A DNA stretch of 64,000 nt from Pseudomonas sp. GM78 (GTDB lineage Bacteria; Pseudomonadota; Gammaproteobacteria; Pseudomonadales; Pseudomonadaceae). The notes under the pieces are model-generated. The model saw only the letters and a program-made list of their open reading frames with translations. It was not told the DNA's origin and did not search any database. The DNA is taken from the NCBI RefSeq assembly GCF_000282475.1, contig NZ_AKJF01000055.1, positions 1-64,000 on the forward strand, written 5' to 3'. Positions 19,545 through 26,833 of this stretch are shown here, piece after piece (within the stretch, counting starts at the first letter, position 1; the number at the start of each line of letters is the position of its first letter). The translations under genes and the position numbers were made by a program.

Positions 19545-19572
19545 TTGCTTTCGGCAAAAGTGTTGTTATGAT
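19545..19572 (+). promoter_or_regulatory. Probable sigma-70 promoter of tRNA-Ser
   Basis: TTGCTT (19545-19550), 16 bp, then TATGAT (19567-19572), followed by GCGCGCC, a GC-rich discriminator typical of stable-RNA promoters, ending at the tRNA start. Confidence 0.6.
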
Positions 19573-19582
19573 GCGCGCCGTT

Positions 19583-19672
19583 GGAGAGATGCCAGAGTGG
19601 CCGAATGGGACGGATTCGAAATCCGTTGTACCTTCACCGGTACCTAGGGTTCGAATCCCTATCTCTCCGCCA
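19583..19672 (+). tRNA. tRNA-Ser(CGA), encoded CCA
   Basis: The 5' acceptor GGAGAGA pairs with TCTCTCC before G-CCA. The anticodon stem ACGGA/TCCGT encloses loop TTCGAAA, giving anticodon CGA (19617-19619). A long class II variable arm and GGTTCGAATCC T-loop follow. The 3' 19 nt form the start of the duplicated attachment sequence, so the gene remains intact after integration. Confidence 0.95.
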
Positions 19673-19730
19673 TTATTGAACAAGACGAAGCCCCCGTAAT
19701 CATTGATGATTCCGGGGGCTTTTTCGTTTC
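19654..19730. repeat. Attachment-site repeat, copy 1
   Basis: This 77-bp sequence begins in the tRNA T-arm and includes the tRNA 3' end and the terminator behind it. It is 76/77 identical to 21328-21404. The only difference is C at 19712 versus A at 21386. It is a typical tRNA-type attB/attL core for a tyrosine integrase. Confidence 0.85.
19688..19726 (+). terminator. tRNA-Ser terminator
   Basis: AGCCCCCGTAATCAT pairs with ATGATTCCGGGGGCT (one mismatch) and is followed by TTTTT. The duplicated copy at 21362-21400 has a perfect 15-bp stem. Confidence 0.85.
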
Positions 19731-19740
19731 TGGCGATTTA

Positions 19741-19760
19741 TTTAGGGCATATTTAGGGCA
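19741..19760. promoter_or_regulatory. Candidate integrase arm sites, copy 1
   Basis: TTTAGGGCA occurs at 19741-19749 and 19752-19760, start to start 11 bp. The same pair with the same spacing follows attachment copy 2. Direct short repeats flanking a core are typical of integrase arm-type sites; the function is inferred. Confidence 0.55.
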
Positions 19761-20156
19761 CATGACGGCCTCCATGGGCCGCTGTGGGACGCGCCAGACC
19801 GCTCATTCTAAGTAGGGCCCTATCTATAGCATTTGGAGGAGATGGTGCCAATACGGGCACTGCAGGGCCGCTGTAGCCGCTATGCAATTTAGGTTTGCGA
19901 CGGCCTTTTCGGATTCCTATTGATTCCTCGTTTAGTGGCAAAAAATACTATGGCGTAGTGGCACAGCTTCGGCTACATTCTGCCTATCGAAACGTTCCAC
20001 GGCGTGGAACGTTTCGGAGGACATGACGGTCGTACTTACGTTCGTCGTCTTTTTCGATGGATTTGATGGGTAAGCTTTCAACACGGCTATCGTTTTGCTA
20101 GCATACCGACCCAATTTTTCGGGGTTCCCGTGGTGGGAGCTTCACTGGAGCAGAGC
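19761..20156. other. Non-coding leader of the 1.67-kb att-bounded segment
   Basis: About 400 bp have no convincing gene; a 62-codon leftward frame lacks support. The notable element is a 29-bp palindrome at 19988-20016 with arms CGAAACGTTCCAC / GTGGAACGTTTCG around GGC, a strong hairpin or operator. The AT-rich part around 20080-20105 probably holds the promoter for the small ORF. Confidence 0.5.
19988..20016. repeat. 29-bp palindrome
   Basis: The 13-bp arms are perfect reverse complements with a 3-bp centre. There is no T-tract, so an operator or cruciform is as likely as a terminator. Confidence 0.75.
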
Positions 20157-20351
20157 ATGCAGACCAATCGCACTGATTTCGAAGCCGGTTTCGCACTTTT
20201 AGGCGTGAACCCACACCCTGGTACTCAGTACCCTGGTGCAATGGCCTACGCTCGTCAGTTCAAAAAATGCTCGATTCTGACCGACGTGAATGTTAGTTAT
20301 TCCACTAATACTTCTGCGAATAACGTAATCAAGAAAGTCGACAACAAGTAA
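20157..20351 (+). CDS. Small hypothetical protein of att-bounded segment
   Basis: This 64-residue hydrophilic protein is not recognised. The ATG at 20157 has GGAG 8 bp upstream; a GTG at 20130 would add 9 residues. It contains a single cysteine and a lysine/asparagine-rich end (NNVIKKVDNK). It precedes the SDH-type protease by 53 bp with a hairpin between them, so the protease may be partly attenuated or separately expressed. A partner or substrate role for this protease is possible but only inferred from adjacency. Confidence 0.5.
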   Translation: MQTNRTDFEAGFALLGVNPHPGTQYPGAMAYARQFKKCSILTDVNVSYSTNTSANNVIKKVDNK

Positions 20352-20367
20352 GATTCTTGTTGTTTGA

Positions 20368-20392
20368 AAGCCCGGTTTTCCGGGCTTTTTTT
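20368..20392 (+). terminator. Terminator between small ORF and protease
   Basis: AAGCCCGG-TTTT-CCGGGCTT followed by TTTTT. It ends about 13 bp before the protease start, so it either attenuates readthrough or sequesters the upstream region. Confidence 0.75.
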
Positions 20393-20404
20393 ATGGATGA
20401 TGAC

Positions 20405-21301
20405 ATGCCTAATTGGACTCAAGTTTTAGAAGAAATCATCGTTGCCCAGCAAGGTGGTCATAGCGGTATTGATATTGTACGTAAAAAATATCTGGGCTTG
20501 CTGCAGCAGAAGACGCAGCGCAATGTCATCGCTTACTATTCAGGCTTTCTCCAAAAGCCAGGCTACGCTTTCGGTCACGTCAATGATGATGACAAGAATG
20601 GCTTGATGAATGCTATCCATGGCCTTGACCGCGACCGCGGGTTGGACTTGATACTTCACACACCTGGTGGTGACTTATCGGCGGCTGAGTCGATAGTTCA
20701 TTACCTACGCCAAATGTTCGGGACGAACATTCGGGCGATAATTCCTCAGATTTCCATGTCCGCGGGAACGATGATCGCATGCGCCTGCTCTCCGATTGTG
20801 ATGGGTAAGCAATCGAACATAGGGCCTTTCGACCCTCAGTTCGGTGGTATCCCAGCGTACGGTGTCCTAGAAGAGTTTGAGAAGGCGATCGAGGCCGTTA
20901 AGGCTGACCCCGCAACGACCCCGATCTGGCAAACGGTAGTTAGCAAATACCATCCATCATTTTTGGGTGAGTGCGAGAAGGCGATCGAGCTGGCGGGGGC
21001 AATCGTCAAGGGGTGGCTGATTACCGGTATGTTCAGTGACGATCCTCAGGCGGTGGACAAAGCTGATCGCATTGTCGCAGCACTCAATGATCATGCTGGC
21101 ACTAAGACTCACTCGCGCCATTTCCACATCGAAGATGCAATAGGTTTTGGACTGAAAGTCGAGAAGCTTGAGGATGACCAGGATCTGCAAGAGCTGGTAC
21201 TAACTGTGCACCATGCCTATATGCACACGTTTGCAAACTCTCAGGCCGGTAAAATCATTGAAAACCATGAGGGTGCCTGCACAGCCCTCTTGGCTCAATG
21301 A
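20405..21301 (+). CDS. SDH/ClpP-fold serine protease
   Basis: This 298-residue protein resembles the SDH proteinase branch of the ClpP/SppA clan. LILHTPGGDLSAAESIVHYL matches the oxyanion-loop region. The catalytic serine should be in SMSAGTMIA, followed by SNIGPFDPQFGG, a strand typical of the family. There is no signal peptide, so it is probably cytoplasmic; a weak hydrophobic patch surrounds the active site. The ATG at 20405 has GGAT 6 bp upstream; an in-frame ATG at 20393 lies too close to the terminator hairpin. It is cargo between two att copies. The true substrate is unknown. Confidence 0.75.
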   Translation: MPNWTQVLEEIIVAQQGGHSGIDIVRKKYLGLLQQKTQRNVIAYYSGFLQKPGYAFGHVNDDDKNGLMNAIHGLDRDRGLDLILHTPGGDLSAAESIVHYLRQMFGTNIRAIIPQISMSAGTMIACACSPIVMGKQSNIGPFDPQFGGIPAYGVLEEFEKAIEAVKADPATTPIWQTVVSKYHPSFLGECEKAIELAGAIVKGWLITGMFSDDPQAVDKADRIVAALNDHAGTKTHSRHFHIEDAIGFGLKVEKLEDDQDLQELVLTVHHAYMHTFANSQAGKIIENHEGACTALLAQ

Positions 21302-21327
21302 GTTGAACTGAAGGGCTCCGAGAGTTA

Positions 21328-21404
21328 AATCCCTATCTCTCCGCCATTATTGAACAAGACGAAGCCCCCGTAATCATTGATGATTACGGGGGCTTTTTCG
21401 TTTC
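21328..21404. repeat. Attachment-site repeat, copy 2
   Basis: Second copy of the 77-bp tRNA-Ser 3' sequence, 1,674 bp from the first. It probably serves as the right end of the small segment and the left end of the adjacent prophage. The embedded terminator (21362-21400) has a perfect stem and T-tract. Confidence 0.85.
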
Positions 21405-21414
21405 CGAGGTTTTG

Positions 21415-21434
21415 TTTAGGGCATTTTTAGGGCA
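21415..21434. promoter_or_regulatory. Candidate integrase arm sites, copy 2
   Basis: TTTAGGGCA occurs at 21415-21423 and 21426-21434, with the same 11-bp spacing as at 19741-19760, although the sequence between the 77-bp core and the pair differs. Conservation of these motifs in otherwise diverged flanks argues for function. Confidence 0.55.
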
Positions 21435-21574
21435 GAAAATGTATCTATCGGGCCGCTTCAGGCTGCTCTATGCCGTCTCGTATGCTTTGTGCAGGCGACT
21501 TGATATGATTTCTTCCAATGGCTGCGAAGCGGTGTAGGAAGTGATTCAATACAGCAGGGAAAAGGAGTTTTTGA

Positions 21575-21985
21575 ATGCTAATCGCGATACTGCATATAGT
21601 GGGCGCCGTTATAGGGACAATCGCGTTTGGTGTGATCGTACTGTTTATTTCCTCGTGGGAGGCAACCAGGAATAACAGGGCATTTATGCAGGACTTGGCG
21701 ATAACGCTCGGGGTCGCTGAAGAGGACCTTAACGACGAAAAACTTTCCCCTAGGATCGTTGCGCTGACATCCGAGCGCTTTAGCAATGATCGCTTTAGTA
21801 ATCGACTCTCTGACCTCTGTGGTGTAGTGCGGGCTGCCTGGGATTGGTTTGGATGGCTTCTCCAGGTAGGAACATTCGTTGGCGTAGTTTGGTTTACCTT
21901 CACTGAGTCACTATCGAACGCAGTCAATGCTTGGTGGATCGTCGCAATCGGGGTTTTCTTCTGGATGGTGTCCTTTTCGCCCTGA
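21575..21985 (+). CDS. Small membrane protein at prophage left end
   Basis: This protein of 136 residues is not recognised. The N-terminal hydrophobic segment (about 3-25) and two C-terminal ones (about 93-110 and 117-134) surround a charged central region with the repeat SERFSNDRFSNRLSD. AAAGGAG lies 8 bp before the start. It stands alone between attL and the oppositely oriented integrase, a position where prophages often carry lysogenic-conversion or superinfection-exclusion genes. That role is inference. Confidence 0.65.
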   Translation: MLIAILHIVGAVIGTIAFGVIVLFISSWEATRNNRAFMQDLAITLGVAEEDLNDEKLSPRIVALTSERFSNDRFSNRLSDLCGVVRAAWDWFGWLLQVGTFVGVVWFTFTESLSNAVNAWWIVAIGVFFWMVSFSP

Positions 21986-22164
21986 TGTGTCGGCTATTGA
22001 CTGGGCGGTATCCAGGTCAAGCCAAGAAAGCAAGGAAGGGGATGACCGATTTTCTCAATGCGCAGCGTAAGCAAATGACTTCATCTTAAGACGAGTATGA
22101 TCTTCTGTGCTTAGCGAGTTCGCTTGTTGCAGGGCACGACCGCGACGCGGAACTGCCCCATATT

Positions 22165-23382
22165 TCATTCGGTTCTAAAACCAAGCATCTTTGACACGAT
22201 ACCGGCCATGCTCTTGGTGTCTTTCGGTATCCACCTTCCGTAATGTTTTCTCACCATCGTTGTATCGGCGTGCCCCAGTTGCCGAGCAACCCATTCGACC
22301 GGGACGTAGCTCGACAGCATCTGGCTGGCAAAGGTGTGGCGACACTGGTTCGCCCCGCGGTGTCTGACCTCTGCTTTTTTCAGATGGGCGGTAAACCAGT
22401 TGCTCAACGTCTTACCACTCCAGAGCAGGCCGCTAGTCGAGCTACGGAAAAGAAACCTGACTTTCATTTTCTTGGAGGTGATGTTGTCGCGCTGGATGAC
22501 AGTGATCTCCACGGTGGGGGCGTCTTTGGCAACGGCAACAATGTCGCGCATCAGTTCGAGGGCTGGGTCGATGAGCTCGACGACTCGAACCCTGGAGCGT
22601 TCTTTGGGGACTTTGAATTCACCAACGACCAACGCCCGGCGGACATGTACCAGGCCGGCTTCAAGATCGATGTCTTCAACGGCGAGCCCGATGAGCTCGG
22701 ACAGGGACAGACCGGCCCAGCAGTTGAACTCAATCATCCGGGCATCAGCTCGACGGTCGGGATCCGCGTTGCCGATCAAGTCGATCTCGGTGCGACTGAA
22801 AGGGTCGGCATGCTCCAGGTCGACATCAGATCCGACGTTGCTGATCCGGTCGAGCGGATTGGCTTTCAGGATGCCGTCGCCGAAGGCATCAGCCCAGACC
22901 CCGCGGACGACGGTGAAGATGTCGTTCACTGTCTTCGGGGCGAGGCCTTGCTTGAGCAGCTGCGCTTGGAACAACTCGATGTCGCTCTTGCTGATGTCGA
23001 CGATCCGGCGTTTGCCGAATTTCTTCTCGAAGTGCACAGCCTTGCTGATGTAGTTGACGACGGTGCTTGAAGCTTTGAGCGCGCGCTGAACCTCCAGCCA
23101 GCGATCAATGCCTTCTTTCACGGTGCGCTTTAGCGAAGGGCCGCCAGTTCCTGTGAACATGGCAGCCCTGGGCGAGTTCGGAAAGTGGGCCGCATAGTCG
23201 AAGCGGCCCTCTTTTATTTCCGCGAGGATGGTGCGGCGCTTGTTGTCGGCGTAGGCGATCGCGGCCTTGTTTACTTTCGAGACCCCCTCCAAGGGTTCCC
23301 GGCACCGTTGACCGTTGAAGATGAACCATATGCGCAATTGCTTGCCGTTCATCTCAACGCCGGTCGGCATCTTGTCGGTCAT
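22165..23382 (-). CDS. int: Phage tyrosine integrase
   Basis: This recombinase (405 residues) has an N-terminal arm-binding domain of the DUF3596 type (about 1-70), a SAM-like core-binding domain (about 80-175) and a catalytic domain. The tyrosine is Y381 in KHYGRW; CRHTFAS and LGHADT supply the second arginine and histidine boxes. The first arginine box reads GLSLSEL, with serine at residue 226 where most relatives have arginine. It lies beside the tRNA-Ser attachment site, its expected target, and overlaps the excisionase-like gene by 4 bp. Confidence 0.92.
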   Translation of the reverse strand: MTDKMPTGVEMNGKQLRIWFIFNGQRCREPLEGVSKVNKAAIAYADNKRRTILAEIKEGRFDYAAHFPNSPRAAMFTGTGGPSLKRTVKEGIDRWLEVQRALKASSTVVNYISKAVHFEKKFGKRRIVDISKSDIELFQAQLLKQGLAPKTVNDIFTVVRGVWADAFGDGILKANPLDRISNVGSDVDLEHADPFSRTEIDLIGNADPDRRADARMIEFNCWAGLSLSELIGLAVEDIDLEAGLVHVRRALVVGEFKVPKERSRVRVVELIDPALELMRDIVAVAKDAPTVEITVIQRDNITSKKMKVRFLFRSSTSGLLWSGKTLSNWFTAHLKKAEVRHRGANQCRHTFASQMLSSYVPVEWVARQLGHADTTMVRKHYGRWIPKDTKSMAGIVSKMLGFRTE

Positions 23383-23594
23383 GGTTTCCCTTCCATCCAG
23401 CGCTCAATGGCGGCACGGTTGTAAACGATCACATTGGCTGGGTCCTTGCGCCAGTGTTTGCCTTCAAGCCAGAGGCCGCGGGTGCGGTACTTGCGGACGG
23501 CTTCGGTGCTCAGACCGAACACTGGATACAGCAGATCCTGGCGGAACCAGGCGCCTGGTGTGATGTGGAGGTCGAGTTTCTCTGCTCCGCTCAT
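23379..23594 (-). CDS. Excisionase-like protein
   Basis: This 71-residue protein has a winged-helix-like segment (VFGLSTEAVRKYRTRGLW, then KHWRKDP and a final AAIERWMEG), the pattern of small phage Xis proteins. Its stop overlaps the int start (ATGA at 23379-23382), typical of xis-int coupling. GGGAG precedes the ATG. Confidence 0.7.
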   Translation of the reverse strand: MSGAEKLDLHITPGAWFRQDLLYPVFGLSTEAVRKYRTRGLWLEGKHWRKDPANVIVYNRAAIERWMEGKP

Positions 23595-23764
23595 TGTTGT
23601 TTCTCCCCTGCGCGCCGGGCGATACCCTCGGCCTGGCGCTGCTTGCTGCATTGTTCGTGGTTGCCGTGTGCCCGTGACTTGTTGCACTTGTCGCAGATCG
23701 TTTGTAAGTCGAGTGGGGGCATTTGGCCGCGGCGGATTCGGACTGTTCGGCGCAGGGCGGTCAT
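23591..23764 (-). CDS. Small zinc-finger-like phage protein
   Basis: This protein of 57 residues starts at 23764. A CDKCNKSRAHGNHEQC segment (about residues 24-39) has the spacing of a small CxxC-x(8-12)-C/H finger. ATGA overlaps on both sides (23761-23764 with the previous gene, 23591-23594 with xis) support it as a real gene. The function is unknown; a DNA- or RNA-binding role is inferred only. Confidence 0.6.
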   Translation of the reverse strand: MTALRRTVRIRRGQMPPLDLQTICDKCNKSRAHGNHEQCSKQRQAEGIARRAGEKQQ

Positions 23765-24219
23765 GCGGCATCCTTAAGCGCCAAGCGTTCGTCAGCACTG
23801 ATGCTATCCAGCAAGCGATAAGCCAGGGCGCCGACGAAGTGGGCCTGGTTGATAGCTTTCACGCGATAAGCCTCGGTTCCCGGGAATGCATCCCAAGTGT
23901 CTTTGGCTAGCCTGAGGGTGGTGGCAATCTCTAGCAGGGCCAAGTGGTCGCTCTTGAGGAGCGGGGTTGCGTGCGTAGCACGCGCTTGTCGAGCCAGTTT
24001 CTCCAACCGGTGTTGGTCGGCGCGATGCAGACGATTCAGATCGGCGATGTCGGTGTTCAAAGCTTCAATGCGAAGCGAATGCACGGCATTGCGCTCGTCC
24101 AAACCTCTGCTGTAGCTGCGGGCGAGTGAGCGCAGGACTGCTTCACGAATGAAGAAGGCCATCAACAGAAGGCCAATGGCCGAGAAAATGGCGATGATGA
24201 TCTGGTGTTGTGTTTGCAT
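23761..24219 (-). CDS. Membrane-anchored coiled-coil phage protein
   Basis: This 152-residue protein has an N-terminal transmembrane helix (about 7-26), then a charged helical region (about 35-85) likely to form a coiled coil, and a helical end. GAGGAA precedes the ATG at 24219. It is part of the leftward early operon and overlaps the next gene by 4 bp. No family is recognised. Confidence 0.6.
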   Translation of the reverse strand: MQTQHQIIIAIFSAIGLLLMAFFIREAVLRSLARSYSRGLDERNAVHSLRIEALNTDIADLNRLHRADQHRLEKLARQARATHATPLLKSDHLALLEIATTLRLAKDTWDAFPGTEAYRVKAINQAHFVGALAYRLLDSISADERLALKDAA

Positions 24220-24293
24220 GTGCTGTGTTCCTCGGTAGAGCCCGCCGCTGGGATCATTGGTGAGAGGCCGGCGGCGGGGTGTTGCAGTGGTGG

Positions 24294-25106
24294 TTAGCCC
24301 AAGTTGAAGCTGCCGATGGTCAACTTCGCGCCGCCGCCGACTTCCTGCTGAACGACATCCTTGAATTCTTGTGCGAGGTCCTCGCGCAGCTGCTCTTCGC
24401 CAATCCATCGCAGGCGCAGCAGGGGCTTGTCACCGCCGGTGAGGACAGCAACACGAAGTCGGATGATCTGGACCTTCAGCCCTTCGTATGGCTCGACGGT
24501 GAATAGGAATTCGGCTGGCAGGCCTTCGGAGGATTTGGCTTCGATCTGATCCATCGCCGAACGGGATGCGCTCAGGTCGCCAACGACATGTTCGCTCTTG
24601 CGTGCTTGCTCGATGCTGATAGAGCGGATCGCGCTCGCAGCTTTGCGCAGATCGATGTGGCTATCGTCCGCTCCAAGGGCTTGGAGGTTCGACGCCCAAT
24701 CCTCAATCCAGTCGCTCAGGTCTTTCTGCGCGAATTGGATGGTGGCAGCTCGCTCGAGCGCTCGGAAGGCGGCAGTTTTTCTCAGGTTGAGGGTGGCGGT
24801 GAAGTCGCCGTGCCCTGGTTCTTTGGTGCTGCCAAGGTTGAAAATTACGGTGCACGACATGGCTTCTGCGTCGACAAATCCAGATGCGACGGTATCGGCG
24901 CTTTGCTCCATCACGTAGTTGCCGAAGTCCAGCAATGAGTGGGTGGTGAGTGCACCGCGGAAGCGACTGCGAGCGGCTTGAAACTTCTCGATGCTGTGGA
25001 TCTTCTGATCAGACGGCAGCACCAGCGCCGGAGTGAAGGTGCTCAGCGGCTTGGCATAGGCCAGTACGGCGGTGTCTTGAATCAACTGAATTGCTTTGGC
25101 TTCCAT
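24294..25106 (-). CDS. DUF2303 (YfdQ-like) phage protein
   Basis: This protein (270 residues) matches the DUF2303 family in length and pattern (the N-terminal KAIQLIQDT, central GDFTATLNLRKTAAFRAL, and C-terminal helical domain). Relatives occur in phage early regions, including YfdQ of an Escherichia cryptic prophage. The biochemical role is not established. The ATG at 25106 has AAGGAAAA upstream. Confidence 0.7.
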   Translation of the reverse strand: MEAKAIQLIQDTAVLAYAKPLSTFTPALVLPSDQKIHSIEKFQAARSRFRGALTTHSLLDFGNYVMEQSADTVASGFVDAEAMSCTVIFNLGSTKEPGHGDFTATLNLRKTAAFRALERAATIQFAQKDLSDWIEDWASNLQALGADDSHIDLRKAASAIRSISIEQARKSEHVVGDLSASRSAMDQIEAKSSEGLPAEFLFTVEPYEGLKVQIIRLRVAVLTGGDKPLLRLRWIGEEQLREDLAQEFKDVVQQEVGGGAKLTIGSFNLG

Positions 25107-25146
25107 TGGATCGTTTTCCTTCTGGTGAGAGGCATGGATAGAGGGG

Positions 25147-25497
25147 TTAGGACTTCGCGTGAATTGGCGCGGCGTCTCGGTTGAACAGCTGGCCCGCGCG
25201 AGGAGCTTCGGCAAACAAGGTGAGGCGCCCGCCCTCGTTGACATGCATCGGCGTGTCGAGGGTTGTGTCTTCGGTGCGGCTGCCACGTTTGGTTGGCACC
25301 TTGTAGGCGAGCTTGTGGTTGACCGTTACCTGGTGGCTGTCGGCAATTTGTTTAAGCGTGAAGGTGAGCGTGACGGAGCCGACCTTGCCGTTGTCGACAA
25401 CGCCCGATGCAACTTCAGAAAGGGCGTGACCGATCTGGTTCGCGAAGACACCCGCGTTGAGTTCGCCGATGAATTCGGCTGTGTCTGTTGGTTTCAT
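25147..25497 (-). CDS. Hypothetical early phage protein
   Basis: This 116-residue soluble protein has a predicted beta-rich core (KVGSVTLTFTLKQ, then QVTVNHKLAYKVP). The pairing with a DUF2303 gene is recurrent in Pseudomonas-type prophages, suggesting a shared early function. Not further recognised. Confidence 0.6.
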   Translation of the reverse strand: MKPTDTAEFIGELNAGVFANQIGHALSEVASGVVDNGKVGSVTLTFTLKQIADSHQVTVNHKLAYKVPTKRGSRTEDTTLDTPMHVNEGGRLTLFAEAPRAGQLFNRDAAPIHAKS

Positions 25498-25556
25498 GTG
25501 CTGTGCCTCATTGAGTGCGAGTTGTTTGCCCCTGTACGGCAGGGGCCACCGATGAA

Positions 25557-25799
25557 TCAGGCCGCTTGCTTCGCAGCTTGGGCGTCGAGGAAGTCGGCCA
25601 AGTCGTGCAGGTAAACCACGCGCTTCGCCCGTGCCGAGTTGTGCAGCCGCTTGACGACCAAGGCGATCCGGCCGGCCTTGATCTCCTCCAGCAGGTAGCG
25701 GTCGGTCCGGATGTGTGTGAAGTAATGTTCTCGGACTGCCGTCAATGACGGGCAGGGTGTGGCGAACTGTTTGCGAAGCAGGTCGAGGGTGTTGCTCAT
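25557..25799 (-). CDS. PrtN-like transcriptional activator
   Basis: This protein of 80 residues resembles the pyocin activator PrtN family: TLDLLRKQF at the start, VREHYFTHIR, the basic AGRIALVVKRL segment and the closing VYLHDLADFLDA. PrtN switches on pyocin genes after SOS induction in P. aeruginosa. Here the homologue is inside the early operon of a prophage and may activate phage genes. Its start overlaps the previous gene by 4 bp. Confidence 0.65.
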   Translation of the reverse strand: MSNTLDLLRKQFATPCPSLTAVREHYFTHIRTDRYLLEEIKAGRIALVVKRLHNSARAKRVVYLHDLADFLDAQAAKQAA

Positions 25800-26179
25800 G
25801 CGGCTTCCTCCCCGAACCCCTCCGATCGGGGCACCAGCTTGAGGCGGATCAATTCGGCCAGCCCTTCCTTGCTTTTGCCCATCGCGGCGGCGCAGATTTG
25901 GCCTTTGGCATCAGCCACCACGGCACCGAATGGGTATTCCGGCGAGTTAGTGGGAGTGACGTAGGCCACTTGTCCGTCTTGAATGACGTTGTTGACGCAG
26001 CGAAATACCTCCGCCAGATCGGTACTCAGCACCGGCATGCTTTCCAGCAACTGGACGGCTTCCGTCGAGGCGCCGATCAGCGTAGCGCGGCTGATGACAC
26101 CGGGGCAGTTGAGGAAGATCGGGATCAACTTCAGGGCGCCGAGGGCTTGGGTGTAGGCGTTGGCTTGATTGGTTTTCAT
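25796..26179 (-). CDS. Hypothetical early phage protein
   Basis: This 127-residue protein is not recognised. It is mostly helical in its first 70 residues, then has a short beta-rich stretch. Both ends overlap neighbours by 4 bp (ATGA at 26176-26179 and 25796-25799), so it is translated as part of a tightly coupled block. Confidence 0.6.
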   Translation of the reverse strand: MKTNQANAYTQALGALKLIPIFLNCPGVISRATLIGASTEAVQLLESMPVLSTDLAEVFRCVNNVIQDGQVAYVTPTNSPEYPFGAVVADAKGQICAAAMGKSKEGLAELIRLKLVPRSEGFGEEAA

Positions 26180-26451
26180 GCGGCGGCGTCCTTGTTCGTA
26201 ATGGTGATGCCCAGCTTCTTTGCCAGCCATTCCACCCCGGGTTCTTTCACCATCACTACGGCGTAGTGAACCGGTTTGCCTATCGTGGGGTTCCAGCGGA
26301 CGCGGGGGTCTGAGTACAGACGGCCTTGGTCGCGATACTGACTGGCGAGGTCACCGCTGCTGTTCAAGATGCCCAGCTCCCGCAACCTGGTGCGGAAGGC
26401 GCGGGGCTTGATGCCGAGCACTGCGGCGGTTTGGTCCAGGGTGCGGTTCAT
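26176..26451 (-). CDS. KilAC-like DNA-binding protein
   Basis: This protein (91 residues) resembles the C-terminal KilAC domain of phage antirepressors: a helix-turn-helix (TAAVLGIKPRAFRTRLRELGIL), then QYRDQGRLYSD and a beta strand. It stands alone without an N-terminal BRO/AntA domain. A regulatory role in the early operon is inferred. Confidence 0.6.
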   Translation of the reverse strand: MNRTLDQTAAVLGIKPRAFRTRLRELGILNSSGDLASQYRDQGRLYSDPRVRWNPTIGKPVHYAVVMVKEPGVEWLAKKLGITITNKDAAA

Positions 26452-26461
26452 GGCGCTGTCC

Positions 26462-26833
26462 TCAGGCGGCGATCAGTTTGCGAACGCGGTCAAGCAATGC
26501 TTCCGAGTCGGCCAGTGCCTGATCAATTTGCGCCAGTCGGCCGGACTGTTCTGGTGGCGCGGGTCGCGCCGACTCAATCCGGCCGTTCGCAATGTCCTGA
26601 ATGAAGTCTCGCAGGTGCAGGTGGTTGGCTCGGTCTGATCGCTTGAGGGTCAGTTCGCCGGTATGGCCGCCCAGATCAACATTGATAAGGGCGGTGGTGT
26701 CGGTGAGCTCGACTTCGAAGCTTGCATGGATGGTTTGCTCTGGCCGTTGAAGAGGGCATACGGCGGCGCCGCCGACCTGCAGCATGTGGTGTAGAAGCTC
26801 TTGTTTTGCCAGTGGGATGAGATAGCTGTTCAT
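26462..26833 (-). CDS. Hypothetical early phage protein
   Basis: This 123-residue protein has a beta-rich centre (FEVELTDTTALINVDLGGHTGELTL) and a C-terminal helix with a possible coiled coil (RLAQIDQALADSEALLDRVRKL). Not recognised. Its start overlaps the upstream gene end by 4 bp. Confidence 0.6.
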   Translation of the reverse strand: MNSYLIPLAKQELLHHMLQVGGAAVCPLQRPEQTIHASFEVELTDTTALINVDLGGHTGELTLKRSDRANHLHLRDFIQDIANGRIESARPAPPEQSGRLAQIDQALADSEALLDRVRKLIAA

